A stretch of DNA of 64,000 nucleotides from Steroidobacteraceae bacterium (GCA_027531255.1 JAPZRU010000003.1:1-64000); one strand, 5' to 3'; positions 20,890-30,684 are shown, counted from the first letter of the stretch. Translations and numbers: made by a program. Notes: generated from the letters alone by a model not told the origin.

Positions 20890-21609
20890 ATGCCCCTCGT
20901 TCGCATCCGACGTGTCGGCCGGCGGTCATCGTCGTCGGGAGTCTTCGCGCTCCTCGGCCTGTGTTTCGCGCTCGCGACCGCCACGACGGCGCCGACGGGC
21001 ACCGCCCTGGCACAGGCCACGCCCCCGCCTGCACCCGCGGGCACGCGAGTGCGCCTCGAGACCTCGCTCGGCGCCTTCGTGGTCCAGCTGGAGACCGAAC
21101 GCGCGCCGCTGACGAGCGCGAACTTCCTCGAGTACGTCCGCGCCGGCTACTACGACGGCACGGTGTTCCACCGGGTCATCAACAACTTCGTCGCCCAGGG
21201 CGGCGGCTGGGACGCGAAGCTGCAGGGCAAGGTGCCGCGCGCGTCGATCCCCAACGAGTCGGGCAACGGGCTGTCCAACCGTCGCGGCACCGTCGGCCTG
21301 GCGCGCGCCGAACCGCCGCACTCGGGCAACGCGCAGTTCTACGTGAACCTCGCCGACAACGAGGACCTCGACCCCTCCCCGCTGCGCTGGGGTTACGCGG
21401 TGTTCGCGCGCGTGGTCGAGGGCATGGAGGTGGTCGATCGGATCGGCCACGTGCCGACCGGCGCGATGGGCCCGTGGACGAGCGATGCGCCGCTCGAGCC
21501 GGTCGTGATCCGACGCGCCAGCGTCGTCGGCGAGGCGGCCACCCCGGCCGCCGCGCCCGCCGGCGCGCCGGCCTCTTCGGCGTCGCCTCCCGCGAAGCCG
21601 GCCGGCTGA
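20890..21609 (+). CDS. Periplasmic cyclophilin-type peptidyl-prolyl isomerase
   Basis: 239 residues. The N-terminus MPLVRIRRVGRRSSSSGVFALL with ALAQA near residue 42 is a signal peptide, so this is the exported, PpiA-like form. The cyclophilin core has YYDGTVFHRVINNFVAQGGG and the active-site region SGNAQFYVNLADNEDLD; an Ala/Pro-rich tail ends the protein. The usual GTVSMAR is GTVGLAR here. It is followed 3 bp later by lpxH, so the two are probably co-transcribed. Confidence 0.92.
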   Translation: MPLVRIRRVGRRSSSSGVFALLGLCFALATATTAPTGTALAQATPPPAPAGTRVRLETSLGAFVVQLETERAPLTSANFLEYVRAGYYDGTVFHRVINNFVAQGGGWDAKLQGKVPRASIPNESGNGLSNRRGTVGLARAEPPHSGNAQFYVNLADNEDLDPSPLRWGYAVFARVVEGMEVVDRIGHVPTGAMGPWTSDAPLEPVVIRRASVVGEAATPAAAPAGAPASSASPPAKPAG

Positions 21610-21612
21610 GCG

Positions 21613-22335
21613 ATGGCCGCGCTGGTCGTCTCGGACCTGCACCTGGATCCGGCGAATCCCGGCATCTCGGCGCAGTTCGGGGGGTTCCTGCGTGCGCTGC
21701 GCGAGGTCGAGGCGCTCTACGTTCTCGGCGACCTCTTCGAGGCGTGGATCGGCGACGACGATCCGGAGCCCCACCATCGCGAGACGATCGCGGGGCTGCG
21801 GGCCGCGGCGGACGCGGGCGTCGCGCTGTACTTCATGCACGGCAACCGCGACTTCCTGCTGGGCGAGCGGTTCTGCCGCGAGACGGGCGGCGATCTGCTC
21901 GCCGACCCCACGGTCGTCACCCGCTACGGGCGCCGCGTGCTCATGACGCACGGCGACGCGCTGTGCGCCGACGACCGGCCGTACCAGCGGCTGCGCGCGA
22001 TGGTGCGAGAGCCGGCGTGGCAGTCGCAGTTCCTCGCGCTGAGCGTGCGGCAGCGCCAGGCCCTTGCGCAGGAGGCCCGTGCGGGCAGCCGGGCGCACAC
22101 CTCCACGCAGGCGCAGATGCTGATGGACGTCAACGCCGACGCCGTGTCGAATGCGTTCCGCACCGCCGGCGTGGACGTGATCGTCCACGGGCATACGCAT
22201 CGGCCCGGCTCCTACGAGCACGAGGTGGACGGCCGCCGCCGCACGCGGATCGTGACCGGCGACTGGTACGCGCAGGGCAGCGTGCTGCGATGGGACGAGC
22301 GCGGGTTCGAACTGCAGGCGCTGCCGCGGGGGTAG
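21613..22335 (+). CDS. lpxH: UDP-2,3-diacylglucosamine pyrophosphatase LpxH
   Basis: 240 residues. A peripheral inner-membrane metallophosphoesterase that hydrolyses UDP-diacylglucosamine to lipid X in lipid A synthesis. All metal-binding motifs are visible: SDLHL, LGDLFEAWIGDDD, MHGNRDFLLG, MTHGDALC and VHGHTHRP. Length matches the family. It follows the cyclophilin gene closely and ends convergently with miaE. A lipid A pathway implies an outer membrane with LPS. Confidence 0.96.
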   Translation: MAALVVSDLHLDPANPGISAQFGGFLRALREVEALYVLGDLFEAWIGDDDPEPHHRETIAGLRAAADAGVALYFMHGNRDFLLGERFCRETGGDLLADPTVVTRYGRRVLMTHGDALCADDRPYQRLRAMVREPAWQSQFLALSVRQRQALAQEARAGSRAHTSTQAQMLMDVNADAVSNAFRTAGVDVIVHGHTHRPGSYEHEVDGRRRTRIVTGDWYAQGSVLRWDERGFELQALPRG

Positions 22336-22366
22336 AGGGGGTCAGTCCACTCGCCAGCCCCCGCGA

Positions 22367-22387
22367 AACAGGGGACTCACCCCTGTT
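22367..22387. terminator. Hairpin between convergent lpxH and miaE
   Basis: AACAGGGG-ACTCA-CCCCTGTT, a perfect 8-bp stem that touches the miaE stop codon. It could end transcription from both sides, but neither strand has a U-tract. Confidence 0.5.
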
Positions 22388-23034
22388 CAGGGCGGGCCCG
22401 AGTGGAAACGGAACTCCCGGTCCGGCGCCGTGACGAGGTCGGCCTCGACCGCGGCCAGCTCGACGAGCCGCGAGTCCGCGTCGAGGCCGTGTTCCCGTGC
22501 GTGCCGTCGCGCGAGGTCCAGGTAGAGGCCCTGGTGCCGCGACTCGGCGGCTTCGAGGCCGCGGTAGAACTCCGCGATCCGCGGCTCGAGTCGCGGCGCG
22601 AGCCCGTGGAAGCGCTCGCAGGAGCGCGCCTCGATCAGCGCACCGCAGAGCATCAGGTCGAGCTTGCGCGCGGGCTCGGTGCCGCGGATCACGCGCCGCA
22701 GGCCCGCCGCGTAGCGCGACGGAGCCAGGCGGCCGTAGGCGACCCCGAGTTCGCGCATCAACCGCACGACCTGCTCGTAGTGGCGCAGTTCCTCGCGCGC
22801 GAGCCGCGACAGTGCGAGGCCGAGCGGCGCATCGTCCGCGTAGCTGAACATCAGCGCGAGCGCCGTCGACGCGGCCTTCTTCTCGCAGTTCGCGTGGTCG
22901 ACGAGCAGCACGTCGCGATGCCGCGGCGCCGCGTCGAACCAGGCCACGGGCGTCGGCACCGCGAGCACGGGCGACGCGGTCGAGGCCACGGCCACCGCGC
23001 CGCCCAGGCTGCTGCCGCTGCTCGTGCTGCTCAC
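22387..23034 (-). CDS. miaE: MiaE, tRNA 2-methylthio-N6-isopentenyladenosine hydroxylase
   Basis: 215 residues. A non-haem diiron monooxygenase that hydroxylates the isopentenyl group of ms2i6A37 in tRNA. Carboxylate and His ligands are visible in HANCEKKAAS, REELRHYEQV, IEARSCERF and AAESRHQ, all matching MiaE. It starts at GTG 23034 inside the stop of the upstream kinase gene (GTGA overlap), so its translation is probably coupled to a Ser/Thr kinase, an unusual neighbour for a tRNA modification enzyme. Confidence 0.93.
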   Translation of the reverse strand: MSSTSSGSSLGGAVAVASTASPVLAVPTPVAWFDAAPRHRDVLLVDHANCEKKAASTALALMFSYADDAPLGLALSRLAREELRHYEQVVRLMRELGVAYGRLAPSRYAAGLRRVIRGTEPARKLDLMLCGALIEARSCERFHGLAPRLEPRIAEFYRGLEAAESRHQGLYLDLARRHAREHGLDADSRLVELAAVEADLVTAPDREFRFHSGPP

Positions 23035-24287
23035 GCCGCGGACTCCGCGAGGGGCGGTAGCGCGTCGATCGCGGCCACCAGTTCCCGCGCCGACCGGTAG
23101 CGGTCGCCCGGCTCCTTGGCGAGCAGCCGTGCCAGCAGCGGCTGCCACGCAGCCAGCTCGGCCGGCAGCTTCGGGATCGGGGCGTGGCTGTGCTTGTAGA
23201 TCACGGCCATCGGCGTCGGCGCGAGGAACGGCTTCGTGCCCGTCAGCATCTCCCAGAAGATCACGCCGAGGCTGTAGAGGTCGCTCGACGCGTCGACCTC
23301 GCGGCCGTGCCCCTGCTCCGGGCTCATGTAGTACGGCGTGCCGAAGATCTCGCCGGTGGCGGTGATCTCGGCCTCGAGTTCGAGCTGCTTGGCGAGCCCG
23401 AAGTCGATCAGCGCGATGGTGCCGTCCGGCCGCAGCATCACGTTGCCCGGCTTGAGGTCGCGGTGGAGCACGCCGACCGCGTGGATCGCCCCGAGCGCCT
23501 CGGCCACCTGCCGGAGGATGCCGAGCGCTTCCTGCGGCCGCAGCCCGCGGCGGATGCGGGAGCGCAGATCGCCCGCCGGGAAGTACTCCATCGCGATGTA
23601 GGCGTGGTCGTCGGCGACGCCGAGGTCGTAGATCTGCACGACGTTCGGGTGCCGGATGCCCGCGATGATCTGGTACTCCTGGATGAAGCGCTCGAACGGC
23701 GAGGCCTTGTCGGTGAGGTCCGGCACCTGGTGCAGCACCTTGAGGCACACCAGCCGCCCTTCGCGCTCGCTCTCGGCGAGGTAGACGTTCGAGATCGCGC
23801 TCGAGGCCAGCGCGCGGATGCAGCGCTCGCCCTTGATCACGACCTGGCCGAACCGATACAGCTTCTCCGCGGCCGGGGTCAGCCGGAACTCCTGCAGCGC
23901 GGCGCGGCGCCGACGACTGGCGTCGTCCAGCAACCTGGCGAGCCGCGGCGCATCCACCTTGCGCCGCGCGAGCACGCCGAACGCGCCGCGCTCCAGCACC
24001 CGGGACTCCGCCTCGGCGTACGGCTCGGCCAGCAAGCAGATCGTCGGCGGGAACATCGGGCGATTGCCGAAGTCCGCGAGCCACTCCAGCGCGTCCTCGC
24101 CGGCCGGCCGGTGATCCAGCAGCACGACGTCGAAGCCGGCGGCGGTGAACTCCCGCGCGAGGCGGCCGTCGCGCTGCGAGTCGTGCTCGGCGACTTCCGC
24201 GCCGTCGAGGGCGGTGATCACGTGCTGCCGCAGCAGGCGGCGGTAGACCGGGTCGTCGCCGATCACGAGGCAGCGGAGCGGCGTCAA
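23031..24287 (-). CDS. Receiver domain fused to Ser/Thr protein kinase
   Basis: 418 residues. Residues 1-130 look like a response-regulator receiver: an acidic pair at 11-12 (IGDDP) and the likely phosphoacceptor Asp58 in VVLLDHRPAGEDALEWL. A Hanks-type kinase follows with the Lys in VCLKVL, HRDLKPGNV, DFGLAK and GTPYYMSPEQ. The glycine-rich loop is replaced by LASSAISNVYLA, so nucleotide binding may be altered. There is no membrane segment. The best start is TTG 24287, overlapping the glycerate kinase stop as TTGA; the GTG of VIGDDP is an alternative. Phosphorelay input to a eukaryotic-type kinase is inferred from the domains. Confidence 0.88.
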   Translation of the reverse strand: MTPLRCLVIGDDPVYRRLLRQHVITALDGAEVAEHDSQRDGRLAREFTAAGFDVVLLDHRPAGEDALEWLADFGNRPMFPPTICLLAEPYAEAESRVLERGAFGVLARRKVDAPRLARLLDDASRRRRAALQEFRLTPAAEKLYRFGQVVIKGERCIRALASSAISNVYLAESEREGRLVCLKVLHQVPDLTDKASPFERFIQEYQIIAGIRHPNVVQIYDLGVADDHAYIAMEYFPAGDLRSRIRRGLRPQEALGILRQVAEALGAIHAVGVLHRDLKPGNVMLRPDGTIALIDFGLAKQLELEAEITATGEIFGTPYYMSPEQGHGREVDASSDLYSLGVIFWEMLTGTKPFLAPTPMAVIYKHSHAPIPKLPAELAAWQPLLARLLAKEPGDRYRSARELVAAIDALPPLAESAA

Positions 24288-25645
24288 GGCGCGTCGCTCC
24301 CGTCGCGGCCGGCCGCGCTCTCCGCGGCAGGCTCCGTGGCCTCGTCCGGCGTATCGAGCGGGTCCGAGCCGCGCGGCGGCGGCGGATCCGGCACCTTGCG
24401 CAGGCCGATCAGCACGTCGCCGACGTTCGTACCGGTCGGACCGACGTGGAGCAGGTCTCCAGACGCCTCGAGGAACGTGCCGCTGTCGGCGCGCGCGAGA
24501 GCGTCCTCGGGCACGAGGCCCGCTTCGATGCCGCGCGCGATCGTCTCGGCGTCGACGATCGCCCCGGCATCGAGCGTGACGCCGTCCACGCCGTCCGTGC
24601 CGGCCGCGAGCACCACGAGATCCGGGTGACCGACCAGCAGGCGCGCCGCCGCGAGCGCGAGATGCTGGTTCCGCCCGCCGCGCCCCGGCTTCTCGGGCAG
24701 GCGCACGGTCGTCTCGCCGCCCGCGACCACCACGTCCTCGACGCTGAGCACGAGTTCGTGGGCGAAGACGCTGGCGGCGCGCTCGACGTCGCCGGAAATC
24801 CGCCCCGCCAGCCGCCGCGCGGTGTAGCCGCGCGCCGTCGCCGTTCTCTCGACCGCGAGCATCGCGTCGTCGAGCGTGCCCACGATCGTGCACGGCAGCG
24901 CCGCGCCCTCGGGCAGCGCGCCCGCCCGCGCGACGATCGCGTCGATCTCGGGCGGCAGCCCGGACGCGGCGGGTGCGAGCGGTCGGCCGCGGGACGTGCG
25001 GACGGGCGGCAGCGGCGGCGGCGCGGCGACGAGACCGGAGCCGATCACGCGCGGATCGTCGCCGGGCACGTCGGAGATCAGCAGCGCACGCGCATCGGCG
25101 TGCGCGAGCGCGGCGGCCAGTCGGCCGCCCTTGAGCCGCGAAAGGCGCGAACGCACCGCATTCAGCTGCACGATGTCCACGCCGGACGACATTCCCCAGC
25201 GGTTCACCGCGCGGAGGTCGTCGAGGGTGAGGCCCGGCGCGAGCGCCTCGACGAGACTCGATGCGCCCCCCGAGACGAGCACGAGAACCTGCGTGCCCGC
25301 CGGTACGCCTGCGGCGAACGCCAGCGCGGCCTCGCCCGACGCGAGACTCGCTTCGCCCGGTACGGGGTGCTCGCCGGGCAGGAAGCGCACGGCCGGGTGC
25401 CGCGCGAGTTCGGCCTCATAGGCCTCTGCGGGGGCGATCACGAGCGCTTCGACCACGCTGGCGCCCCGCGCATCGAGCGTGCCGAGCACCATCGTGCACG
25501 CGGCCTTGCCGATCGCGAGCACGCGCGTCTCGACGTCGCGGCGCTCGCCCGAGAGTTGCGCGCGCACGCGACGACGGCCGTCGACCGCGTCACACGCGGC
25601 GGCGTAGAGGTCGAGCAGCAGGGTTCGCCGCGAGTCGGCGTGCAC
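24284..25645 (-). CDS. Glycerate 2-kinase (GckA/TtuD, MOFRL family)
   Basis: 453 residues with the two-domain GckA architecture: LAIGKAACTMVLG near the N-terminus, VLVSGGASSLVEALAPGLTL, LKGGRLAAALAHA, VVVAGGETTVRL with GRGGRNQHLALAAARLL, and the C-terminal MOFRL-type ending VLAAGTDGVDG with LHVGPTGTNVGDVLIGL. It would phosphorylate D-glycerate to 2-phosphoglycerate. GTG 25645 lies 11 bp after the purF stop. Its stop overlaps the kinase start, so purF-glycerate kinase-kinase-miaE probably form one transcript. The C-terminal tail is Pro/Glu/Ala-rich. Confidence 0.9.
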   Translation of the reverse strand: MHADSRRTLLLDLYAAACDAVDGRRRVRAQLSGERRDVETRVLAIGKAACTMVLGTLDARGASVVEALVIAPAEAYEAELARHPAVRFLPGEHPVPGEASLASGEAALAFAAGVPAGTQVLVLVSGGASSLVEALAPGLTLDDLRAVNRWGMSSGVDIVQLNAVRSRLSRLKGGRLAAALAHADARALLISDVPGDDPRVIGSGLVAAPPPLPPVRTSRGRPLAPAASGLPPEIDAIVARAGALPEGAALPCTIVGTLDDAMLAVERTATARGYTARRLAGRISGDVERAASVFAHELVLSVEDVVVAGGETTVRLPEKPGRGGRNQHLALAAARLLVGHPDLVVLAAGTDGVDGVTLDAGAIVDAETIARGIEAGLVPEDALARADSGTFLEASGDLLHVGPTGTNVGDVLIGLRKVPDPPPPRGSDPLDTPDEATEPAAESAAGRDGSDAP

Positions 25646-25656
25646 GCGCGCGGCCG

Positions 25657-27183
25657 CTAGACGACGCGCACCCTGGCGCGCGGCGGGCCACGCTCGGGCT
25701 CGGGCATCGTCGCGCGCCGGCTGGCCTTGGCGTCGTCGCAACGCTCGGCCTCCAGCCGCGCGAGGTAGTCGCGGGTGACGTCGCCGGTGACGTACTCGCC
25801 GGAAAAGCACGAGGTGTCGAAGGACTCGATCCGCGCCTTGTCGTGGCGCACGGCGGCGACGAGGTCCTCGAGGTCCTGGTACACCAGCCAGTCCGCGCCG
25901 ATGAGCCGCGCGACCTCCGCCTCGGTGCGGCCCGCGGCCACGAGCTCGGAGGCGGCGGGCATGTCGATGCCGTATACGTTGGGGTAGCGGACCGGCGGGG
26001 CGGCGGACGCGAAGTAGACCTTGGCGGCACCGGCCTCGCGCGCGAGATCGATGATCTGCGCGGAGGTGGTGCCGCGCACGATGGAGTCGTCCACGAGCAG
26101 CACGTTGCGGCCGCGGAACTCGAGCGGAATGGCGTTCAGCTTCGAGCGCACCGACTTCTGTCGCTGCTCCTGCCCGGGCATGATGAACGTGCGGCCGATG
26201 TAGCGGTTCTTGACGAAGCCCTCGCGATACTCGACGCCGAGCTTCTGCGCGAGCTGCATCGCGCTCGTGCGGCTGGTGTCGGGAATCGGGATGACGACGT
26301 CGATGTCGTGCGCGGGCTGCAGACGCAGGATCTTCTCCGCGAGCTTCTCGCCCATGCGCATGCGCGCCTTGTGCACGGAGATGTTGTCGATGATCGAGTC
26401 CGGGCGCGCGAAATAGACGTACTCGAACACGCAGGGCGAGTGCGACGCCGGCGGAACGACCTGCTGCGCATGCAGGGTGCCGTCGTCCTCGACGTAGACC
26501 ACCTCGCCGGGCGCGACGTCGCGCACCAGCTCGAAGCCGACGAGGTCGAGCGCCACCGACTCGGAGGCGAGCATCCACTCCGTGCCGCGGGGCGTGACGC
26601 GCTTGCCGAGCACGAGCGGGCGGATGCCGTTCGGGTCCCGGAAGCCGACGATGCCGTGGCCGACCACGAGCGCGACGACGGCGTAGCCGCCGCGCACGCG
26701 GCGATAGACGTTGGCGAGCGCGCGGAACAGGTCCGCGGGTTCGAGGTGAGCGGCGTTGAGCCGCTGCAGCTCGCTCGCGAAGATGTTCAGCAGCGCCTCG
26801 GAATCCGAGCTGGTGTTGAGATGGCGGCGCTCGTCGCGCCAGAGCGCCTCGGCCAGCTCGGCCGTGTTGGTCAGGTTGCCGTTGTGCCCGAGCCCGAGGC
26901 CGTACGGCGCGTTCACGTAGAACGGCTGGGACTCCGAGGCCGAATCGCAACCGGCCGTGGGATAGCGCACGTGGCCGATGCCGACGTTGCCCTGCAGCTG
27001 CAGCATGTGCCGCTCGTCGAACACGTCCTTGACGAGGCCGGAGTCCTTGTGGAGGAACATCTCGCCGTCGCGCACCGTCATGATGCCGGCCGCGTCCTGG
27101 CCGCGGTGCTGCAGGACCGTCAGCGCGTCGTAGATGCGCTGATTGACGGGCGTGTGGCCGACGATGCCGACGATCCCGCACAT
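25657..27183 (-). CDS. purF: Amidophosphoribosyltransferase PurF
   Basis: 508 residues. First committed step of purine synthesis, PRPP plus glutamine to phosphoribosylamine. The nucleophile Cys2 (MCGIVGIVG) is exposed after removal of Met1, and HRGQDAAGI belongs to the glutaminase domain. The PRTase half has the PRPP loop [17 protein letters not shown]. It lies 3 bp after cvpA, the conserved cvpA-purF pair. Confidence 0.98.
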   Translation of the reverse strand: MCGIVGIVGHTPVNQRIYDALTVLQHRGQDAAGIMTVRDGEMFLHKDSGLVKDVFDERHMLQLQGNVGIGHVRYPTAGCDSASESQPFYVNAPYGLGLGHNGNLTNTAELAEALWRDERRHLNTSSDSEALLNIFASELQRLNAAHLEPADLFRALANVYRRVRGGYAVVALVVGHGIVGFRDPNGIRPLVLGKRVTPRGTEWMLASESVALDLVGFELVRDVAPGEVVYVEDDGTLHAQQVVPPASHSPCVFEYVYFARPDSIIDNISVHKARMRMGEKLAEKILRLQPAHDIDVVIPIPDTSRTSAMQLAQKLGVEYREGFVKNRYIGRTFIMPGQEQRQKSVRSKLNAIPLEFRGRNVLLVDDSIVRGTTSAQIIDLAREAGAAKVYFASAAPPVRYPNVYGIDMPAASELVAAGRTEAEVARLIGADWLVYQDLEDLVAAVRHDKARIESFDTSCFSGEYVTGDVTRDYLARLEAERCDDAKASRRATMPEPERGPPRARVRVV

Positions 27184-27186
27184 GGC

Positions 27187-27726
27187 TCAGCCTCGCTCCG
27201 GCACGGAGAGCCGGGAATCGACAGCGTGCGCTCCCAGCGCGCGTCGCGCCAGTTCCCGCGACTCGCCCGCGTAGCCCTGCAGCCACTCGGCGACGTATTC
27301 GGCATACGGCATGAACTGCGAGCGCTGCCACCAGCGTTCGCCGTCGAGCTGGAGCGTCTGACCGACGATCGCGCCGAGACCCACCAGCACGGCGCCGCGC
27401 GTCAGCCCGAACAGGAAGCCGAGCACGCGGTCCATGATCGAGAGCCCCGCCGCGGTGTGGGTGACCCACGCCAGGATGGCGCCGACCAGGGCACCTGCCA
27501 GGAGCACCAGCAGCATCACTATCGAGCGGGCGGCCCACGCCTTCTGGTCGGGCGTCTCGAGCAGGCCGCCGAGGTACGGGTGCAGGAAGTCGGAATAGCG
27601 CCAGGCCACGAAGATGCCGATCAGCCAGGCCGCGAGCGCCACCGCCTCGCGCACGAAGCCGCGCACGATGCCCAGCATCACCGAGACACCGATCACCGTG
27701 AAGATGATGTAGTCCGCGCCCTGCAT
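27187..27726 (-). CDS. cvpA: CvpA family inner-membrane protein
   Basis: 179 residues with four hydrophobic segments, about residues 5-22, 29-45, 65-90 and 102-122. The family signature GIVRGFVREAVALAAWLIG and the later MDRVLGFLFGLTRGAVLV are present. CvpA is required for colicin V production in E. coli and linked to envelope maintenance in several gammaproteobacteria; its biochemical role is unsettled. It is cotranscribed with purF (3-bp gap). Confidence 0.93.
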   Translation of the reverse strand: MQGADYIIFTVIGVSVMLGIVRGFVREAVALAAWLIGIFVAWRYSDFLHPYLGGLLETPDQKAWAARSIVMLLVLLAGALVGAILAWVTHTAAGLSIMDRVLGFLFGLTRGAVLVGLGAIVGQTLQLDGERWWQRSQFMPYAEYVAEWLQGYAGESRELARRALGAHAVDSRLSVPERG

Positions 27727-27813
27727 CGCACCTGCTCGTGAAGCCGCGGCCCGGGCGCCGCGACGAAACGCAATTCTAGCCGATCCCGCGCGACCGCCGG
27801 GATGACCGGCGCG

Positions 27814-28467
27814 TCACGGATGCGGCGCGACGGTGCCGGGCGTGCCGTCGCGCGCGAGCCGCTGCGCGATGGCCTCCGCCCGCGCGCGATCCTGCTCGGG
27901 ACCCACGCGCACGCGGAACAGCACCCGGCCCGCGCCGCGATACTCCGACACGAAGCCCGAGTAGCCGCGGCCGCGGAGTTCCGCCGCCAGGCGCTCCGCA
28001 TTCGCGCGGCTGGCGAAGCTCCCGAGCTGGACGACCCAACCCTGCGCCGACGCCGGCACCGCGGGCGCGCCGGCTGCGGCTCGCGTGTCCGGGCCGGCCT
28101 GAAGCGGCGTCGGGGTGACTGGAACCGCAGCGTCCGTGCCGGGTCCGGGCGCCGCCGCAGACGGCTCGACGACGGGTGCGGGGGTCGCCGCGGCCGACGT
28201 CGGGGTCGCGGGCACGACGGCGACGGGATTGGCCGTCGCAGGGGCGGCTGCGACGGGCCCGGCGGTGACGCGTCGCTGCTCGCTCGACAGATCGATCGTG
28301 ACGGTACGGACGCCGGTCGGCGCGGGGGCTTCGAGGCTGCGCGTGCCGTTGCCGGTGCCGGCGTCGGTGGGCGCGCGGGGTCCCGTCAGGAGTTCGGGCA
28401 CCACCACCACCACGATCGCGACCAGCACGATCGCCCCGACGAGGCGTTCCTTGGTGGGAGTTTCCAT
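27814..28467 (-). CDS. dedD: DedD-like SPOR-domain cell-division protein
   Basis: 217 residues. A short cytoplasmic N-terminus (METPTKERLVG), one transmembrane helix (AIVLVAIVVVVVPELL), a long low-complexity Ala/Pro/Thr linker and a C-terminal SPOR domain starting GWVVQLGSFASRANAERLAAELR. SPOR domains bind denuded peptidoglycan at the division septum. ATG 28467 is chosen because it places the membrane helix at residue 12. It has the standard folC-dedD-cvpA position. Confidence 0.92.
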   Translation of the reverse strand: METPTKERLVGAIVLVAIVVVVVPELLTGPRAPTDAGTGNGTRSLEAPAPTGVRTVTIDLSSEQRRVTAGPVAAAPATANPVAVVPATPTSAAATPAPVVEPSAAAPGPGTDAAVPVTPTPLQAGPDTRAAAGAPAVPASAQGWVVQLGSFASRANAERLAAELRGRGYSGFVSEYRGAGRVLFRVRVGPEQDRARAEAIAQRLARDGTPGTVAPHP

Positions 28468-28477
28468 CGGGTGGCCG

Positions 28478-29788
28478 TCACCGCAGCGGCGGCGAGTGTA
28501 CACGTATCCATTCGAGCGCGGGCCCGACGGTGTGGAACGAGCCGAACACGACGACGCGGTCGCCGGGATGCGCCCTGTCCGCGGCCCATCGGCACCCGGA
28601 CTCCACGTCGGTCACAGTCGCGACCGGCGCGGACCCGGCGCTCGGCACGGCCGCCGCGAGCCCGAAGCGCCGCGCGAGTTCCGTCGCTTCGAGACCGCGC
28701 TCGCCGCCGAGCGTCACGAGGCACCACGCCGAGGCCGCCAGCGCGCCGCCGGTGAGCGCCCGGCCGACCGCGGCGGCGTCCTTGTCGCGCAGCATGCCGG
28801 CCACGAACCAGGTGCGACCGGCGCACGGCCGCGCGGCGAGGTTCGCCGCCAGCACCTTCGCGCTGTCCTCGTTGTGGGCCACGTCGAGGATCCACTCGAC
28901 GCCGTTCCCGGCGCGCAGGACCTGGAAGCGCCCCGCGAGCGTCACTTCGCGCAGCCCGCGTTCGAGCGCCGCGCGCGGCGGCAGCCGCCCGCCAGCCGCG
29001 AGCGCCGCGAGTGCGGTCGCGGCGTTGTCGTACTGCACGCGCCCCGGCAGCGCAGGCGCCGGCAGCCCCTCCAGGGCCTGCGCGCCGCGACGCCACGTCC
29101 ACGCCCCGCCGGCGTCGGGCACGATCGCTTCGAACTCCTGACCGAAGCGTTCGAGGCGCGCGCCCAGCGCGCCCGCGCACTCGGCGATCGAGCACGGCAT
29201 TTCGCGGCTGCCGTAGATCGCGGGCCGGCCGGCCCGGAAGATGCCGGCCTTCTCGCGGCCGATGTGCTCCGGCGTGGGCCCGAGGTGCTCGACGTGGTCG
29301 AGGCCGATCGAGACGACGACCGCCACGTCCGGGTCGATCGCGTTCACCGCGTCGAGCCGGCCACCGAGCCCGACCTCGAGCACGAGCACGTCGAGCTTCG
29401 CGTCCGCGAAGGCGAGCAGTGCCGTGACCGTCGCGTACTCGAAGAACGTGAGCGTCACGTCGCCGCGGGCCGCTTCCACGCGCTCGAACAGATCGCACAG
29501 CTGCGCCGCCTCGATCTCGCGGGCGTCGATGCGGATGCGCTCCTCGTAGCGGACGAGGTGCGGCGACGTGTAGTGGCCGACCCGCGCGCCGCCGGCGCGC
29601 AGCACGGCGTCGAGCAGCGCGGTGACGGAACCCTTGCCGTTCGTGCCGCCGACGGTGATCACGTGCGCGCGAGGCTGCAGCAGGCCGAGGCGGTCGAGCA
29701 CCACGCGCACGCGGTCGAGCGTGAAGTCCATCGTGCGCGGGTGGACCCGCTGCTGCCAGTCGAGCCACTCGGCGAGCGAGCGCCGCAC
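28478..29788 (-). CDS. folC: FolC, dihydrofolate/folylpolyglutamate synthase
   Basis: 436 residues. The ATP loop VGGTNGKGSVTALLDAVL, the metal/folate motif LEVGLGGRLDAVNAIDPDVAVVVSIGLDHVEHLG, REKAGIFRAG and the C-terminal DVAHNEDSAKVLAANL (usual DVAHNP) with GMLRDKD mark the Mur-ligase fold. It adds glutamate to dihydropteroate and folates. GTG 29788 has GGAAGG upstream and follows accD by 32 bp. Confidence 0.95.
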   Translation of the reverse strand: MRRSLAEWLDWQQRVHPRTMDFTLDRVRVVLDRLGLLQPRAHVITVGGTNGKGSVTALLDAVLRAGGARVGHYTSPHLVRYEERIRIDAREIEAAQLCDLFERVEAARGDVTLTFFEYATVTALLAFADAKLDVLVLEVGLGGRLDAVNAIDPDVAVVVSIGLDHVEHLGPTPEHIGREKAGIFRAGRPAIYGSREMPCSIAECAGALGARLERFGQEFEAIVPDAGGAWTWRRGAQALEGLPAPALPGRVQYDNAATALAALAAGGRLPPRAALERGLREVTLAGRFQVLRAGNGVEWILDVAHNEDSAKVLAANLAARPCAGRTWFVAGMLRDKDAAAVGRALTGGALAASAWCLVTLGGERGLEATELARRFGLAAAVPSAGSAPVATVTDVESGCRWAADRAHPGDRVVVFGSFHTVGPALEWIRVHSPPLR

Positions 29789-29820
29789 GCGCCTGCCCTT
29801 CCCGCGACGCGCCGCGCGGC

Positions 29821-30684
29821 TCAGGCCGCGGCGGGCGGCTGCCGCATCAGCAGGCGCAGCAGCGCGCCGATGCGGTCGCGCTGGTCGCGGCGGTCCACGA
29901 TCATGTCGAGTGCGCCGTGCTCGAGCAGGAACTCGCTGCGCTGGAAGCCCTCGGGCAGGGTCTCGCGCACGGTCTGCTGGATCACGCGCGGGCCGGCGAA
30001 GCCGATGAGCGCGCGCGGCTCGCCGACGTTCACGTCGCCGAGCATAGCGAGGCTCGCGGACACGCCGCCGGTCGTCGGGTCGGTCAGCACCGACACGAAC
30101 GGCAGGCGCTCTCTGGCGAGGCGCCCGAGCGCGGAACTCGTCTTCGCCATCTGCAGCAGCGAGTACAGGCCTTCCTGCATGCGCGCGCCGCCGCTCGCGG
30201 CGAAGCAGACGAGCGGCATGCGGTGGCGCAGGCAGTGCTCCACCGCGCGCACGAACTTCTCGCCGACGACCGAGCCCATCGAGCCGCCCATGAAGCGGAA
30301 CTCGAACGCGCAGGCGACGATCTCGAGGCCGTGCAGCGTGCCGGCCATGACGATCAGCGCGTCCTTCTCGTCGGTGGCCTTCTGCGCGGCCACGATGCGA
30401 TCGCGGTACTTCTTGCTGTCGCGGAACCTGAGCGGATCCTCGGGCTCGACGCGGGTCGCGAGCTCGCTCGCGGAGCCCGGGTCGAGGAACCGCTTCAGCC
30501 GCTCGCGCGCGTCGATGCGCATGTGGTGGCTGCACTTCGGGCAGACGTGCAGGTTGCGCTCGAGTTCGGCGCGGTAGAGTACCGCGTCGCAGGCCTCGCA
30601 CTTGATCCACAGGCCCTCGGGCACCGAGCGCGTGCGACGCTCGGTCTTGATCCGGGACGGGATGATCTTCTCGAACCAGGTCAT
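29821..30684 (-). CDS. accD: Acetyl-CoA carboxylase, carboxyltransferase beta subunit
   Basis: 287 residues. The N-terminal C4 zinc ribbon (Cys29, Cys32, Cys48, Cys51) precedes the crotonase-fold carboxyltransferase with [35 protein letters not shown] and [17 protein letters not shown]. With AccA it makes malonyl-CoA for fatty acid synthesis. The start is ATG 30684. In Pseudomonas the trp genes lie between truA and accD; here only 31 bp separate them. Confidence 0.97.
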   Translation of the reverse strand: MTWFEKIIPSRIKTERRTRSVPEGLWIKCEACDAVLYRAELERNLHVCPKCSHHMRIDARERLKRFLDPGSASELATRVEPEDPLRFRDSKKYRDRIVAAQKATDEKDALIVMAGTLHGLEIVACAFEFRFMGGSMGSVVGEKFVRAVEHCLRHRMPLVCFAASGGARMQEGLYSLLQMAKTSSALGRLARERLPFVSVLTDPTTGGVSASLAMLGDVNVGEPRALIGFAGPRVIQQTVRETLPEGFQRSEFLLEHGALDMIVDRRDQRDRIGALLRLLMRQPPAAA

